This document shows, piece after piece, positions 5,192 through 6,705 of a DNA stretch of 6,705 nt. Below the pieces are notes generated by a model. The model did not search any database. It saw nothing but the letters and a program-made list of their open reading frames with translations, and was not told where the DNA came from. Source of the stretch: Prevotellaceae bacterium (lineage in GTDB: Bacteria > Bacteroidota > Bacteroidia > Bacteroidales > UBA932); the NCBI GenBank assembly GCA_031267855.1, contig JAIRYH010000032.1, positions 1 through 6,705 of the forward strand. The letters run 5' to 3'. Numbering within the stretch: the first letter of the stretch is position 1; every line of letters begins with the position of its first letter. Position numbers and translations under genes: made by a program.

Positions 5192-6643
5192 TCAGGCGGG
5201 CAGCAGGTGCTCTTTCCCGCCGTTTACCAGCTTAACGATCAGTTCGCCGAACAGGGTATTTGCCCACGCAAACCATTTGCGGGTAAAATTGGCGGCGTCG
5301 TCCTTGAAGAATGATTCGTGCATGAAGCCGGTGCCGCCGTCGGTATCGCGCAGGGCTTTGACGCACCGGCGTATTTCTTCGTCGCTGTCACTGGTCAGGG
5401 CGCGCATGGCAATGCTCATCGGCCAGATGTAATCATAGCCGATGTGCGGTCCGCCGATTCCTTCGGCCGCCGTGCCGGAGAAGAAATAGGGATTGTCTTT
5501 GCTCCATATCAGGCGGCGGGTATTCCTGTACAGTTCGTCGCCGGCGCTGCCATATCCAAGGTAGGGCAGGGCGAGCAGGCTGGGGACGTTGGCGTCGTCC
5601 ATGCAGAGATGGTTGCCGAAGCCGTCGGTTTCGTAGGCATAGACTTTTCCGTAGCCTTCGCGTTCCGTTACGCCATATTTGTTGACGGCTGTTTCAATTT
5701 CGCCGGCAAGCGCCGTGCAGCCGGCGGCAAATGCGCTGTCGCCCACGACCGACGAATAAAGTTCTGCCAGCTGCCGCAGGGACACTACCGCAAAGAGGTT
5801 GGAGGGGATAAGGAAGCCGAACGTCGTGGCGTCGTCGGACGGGCGGAACGACGATACGATAAGCCCCACCGGATTCACCGGATTGCCCCACCCGTCGTTG
5901 GAGAGCGTGTCGAGCTGGCGTTCGGTGAGCCGCTGGAAACGGTAGGGCCCTCTGTCCGTTTTGCGCTGCTGTTCAATAAAGGTACGGTAAATCAGTTGTG
6001 TTGCCTTGACCCATGTGGCGTCGAAAGCAGACGTATCGCCGGTGATTTTCCAGTAATGATACGCCAGCCGCACGGTGTAGCACAGCGAGTCGATTTCCCA
6101 TTTGCGTTCGTGCAGTTCGGGCTTCATGTCGGTCAGGTCTTTTTCCCATTCGCTGCCGAGGGGCCCGTTGTTAAAAGCATTCGCATACGGGTCAATGCAC
6201 ACGCAGGCAGCCTGCCGGCGGATAAGCCCGTTGATCATGGCTTTCAGCGCATCGTCATGAACCGTCAGCGGCAGGTAGGGCCATACCTGCGCCGAGGAAT
6301 CGCGCAGCCACATGGCGTGTATGTCGCCGGTGATGACAAACGTATCGGGTACGCCGCCCGGCACATGCGTAACGGTTGTATCCAGTGTATTCGGAAAACA
6401 GTTTTCAAACATCCACGCTAACTTCGGATCTTTTATTTTCGTTTTTACGCCGGCGATGGCATCTTCCACCGCTTTGGACAGAAAGGCGCGCGCATCGGGC
6501 GCCGGGCGCAGGGATTCATGTACTGCCACACCGCCGGAACGACTGTGCTTTCCTGCTGCTGCGGCAAATAAACTGTTGGAAAAAGCCAGACCCGCCACTG
6601 TGGCGGCGCCTGTTTTTAAAAAATTACGACGAGAAAGAGACAT
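5192..6643 (-). CDS. GH125 exo-alpha-1,6-mannosidase, Tat-exported
   Basis: A 483-residue glycoside hydrolase of family GH125. Characterised members are inverting exo-alpha-1,6-mannosidases that trim mannose from N-glycans and related mannans. The fold is an (alpha/alpha)6 barrel. Family landmarks are visible: T105-G-D-I-H-A-M-W-L-R-D115, F266-R-P-S-D270-D271-A, D349-D-A-N-V-P-S and M441-H-E443-S-F. By spacing against the Clostridium perfringens enzyme, as recalled, one Asp of S-D-D is the likely general acid and E443 the likely base. The N-terminus has a twin-arginine signal, S4-R5-R6-N-F-L-K, then a hydrophobic stretch and an A-rich cleavage region near residue 30. The protein should therefore fold in the cytoplasm and be exported to the periplasm by Tat. 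The ATG at 6641-6643 is chosen because it sets the twin-arginine motif right at the start. No promoter box is seen in the 62 bases left of the window. The stop codon lies inside a small CGCCT/AGGCG dyad. Confidence 0.95.
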   Translation of the reverse strand: MSLSRRNFLKTGAATVAGLAFSNSLFAAAAGKHSRSGGVAVHESLRPAPDARAFLSKAVEDAIAGVKTKIKDPKLAWMFENCFPNTLDTTVTHVPGGVPDTFVITGDIHAMWLRDSSAQVWPYLPLTVHDDALKAMINGLIRRQAACVCIDPYANAFNNGPLGSEWEKDLTDMKPELHERKWEIDSLCYTVRLAYHYWKITGDTSAFDATWVKATQLIYRTFIEQQRKTDRGPYRFQRLTERQLDTLSNDGWGNPVNPVGLIVSSFRPSDDATTFGFLIPSNLFAVVSLRQLAELYSSVVGDSAFAAGCTALAGEIETAVNKYGVTEREGYGKVYAYETDGFGNHLCMDDANVPSLLALPYLGYGSAGDELYRNTRRLIWSKDNPYFFSGTAAEGIGGPHIGYDYIWPMSIAMRALTSDSDEEIRRCVKALRDTDGGTGFMHESFFKDDAANFTRKWFAWANTLFGELIVKLVNGGKEHLLPA

Positions 6644-6705
6644 AAATTTAATATGATTGGATTATTAATGCCATGATGCGGGGCCGGTTAAAATTTCCCC
6701 ATCAC

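Noticed and set aside
5318..6421. Open frame of 367 codons on the plus strand inside the GH125 gene
   Set aside because: Antisense shadow of a well-supported glycoside hydrolase, with no family-like motif in the translation.

Overview
The window looks like a moderately GC-rich member of the Bacteroidales (phylum Bacteroidota). The support is a Bacteroidota-type ECF sigma factor, TAnnTTTG promoter boxes, weak or absent Shine-Dalgarno sequences, a GH125 mannosidase, and a remnant of the HU-like DNA-binding family common in this phylum. The genus cannot be read from the sequence. None of the recognisable genes is a transposase, integrase or phage gene.

Layout. Positions 1-435 (+) hold the C-terminal part of an SGNH/GDSL esterase-like hydrolase whose start lies outside the window. 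Positions 432-1044 contain no intact gene. They hold a composite of heptamer arrays around a GTAG-type palindrome, a decayed HU-like gene (585-839), a 23-bp minisatellite (793-927), a second palindrome copy, and another heptamer array. A promoter box at 1067-1074 leads into carB (1099-4374, +), the large subunit of carbamoyl-phosphate synthetase. This protein reads like the CAD/CPS1 type of eukaryotes and has an unusual insertion of about 17 residues in its second half. carB converges, over a 39-nt GC-rich dyad, on an ECF sigma factor gene (4414-4932, -). A 259-bp intergenic stretch with a sigma promoter candidate and octamer repeats separates this from a Tat-exported GH125 exo-alpha-mannosidase gene (5192-6643, -). 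The last 62 bases (6644-6705) show nothing I can name.

How the genes relate. carB serves arginine and pyrimidine synthesis, but no carA is next to it. The hydrolase, sigma factor and mannosidase are the kind of genes found around polysaccharide- or glycoprotein-use loci. However, no SusC/SusD pair or FecR anti-sigma gene is visible, so a shared system is only a possibility. The most unusual content is the repeat ecology. At least five families of short tandem repeats and a GTAG palindrome family sit between the genes, and one 10-bp module (GGCTGGCGCC) directly follows a short tandem array at two distant places.
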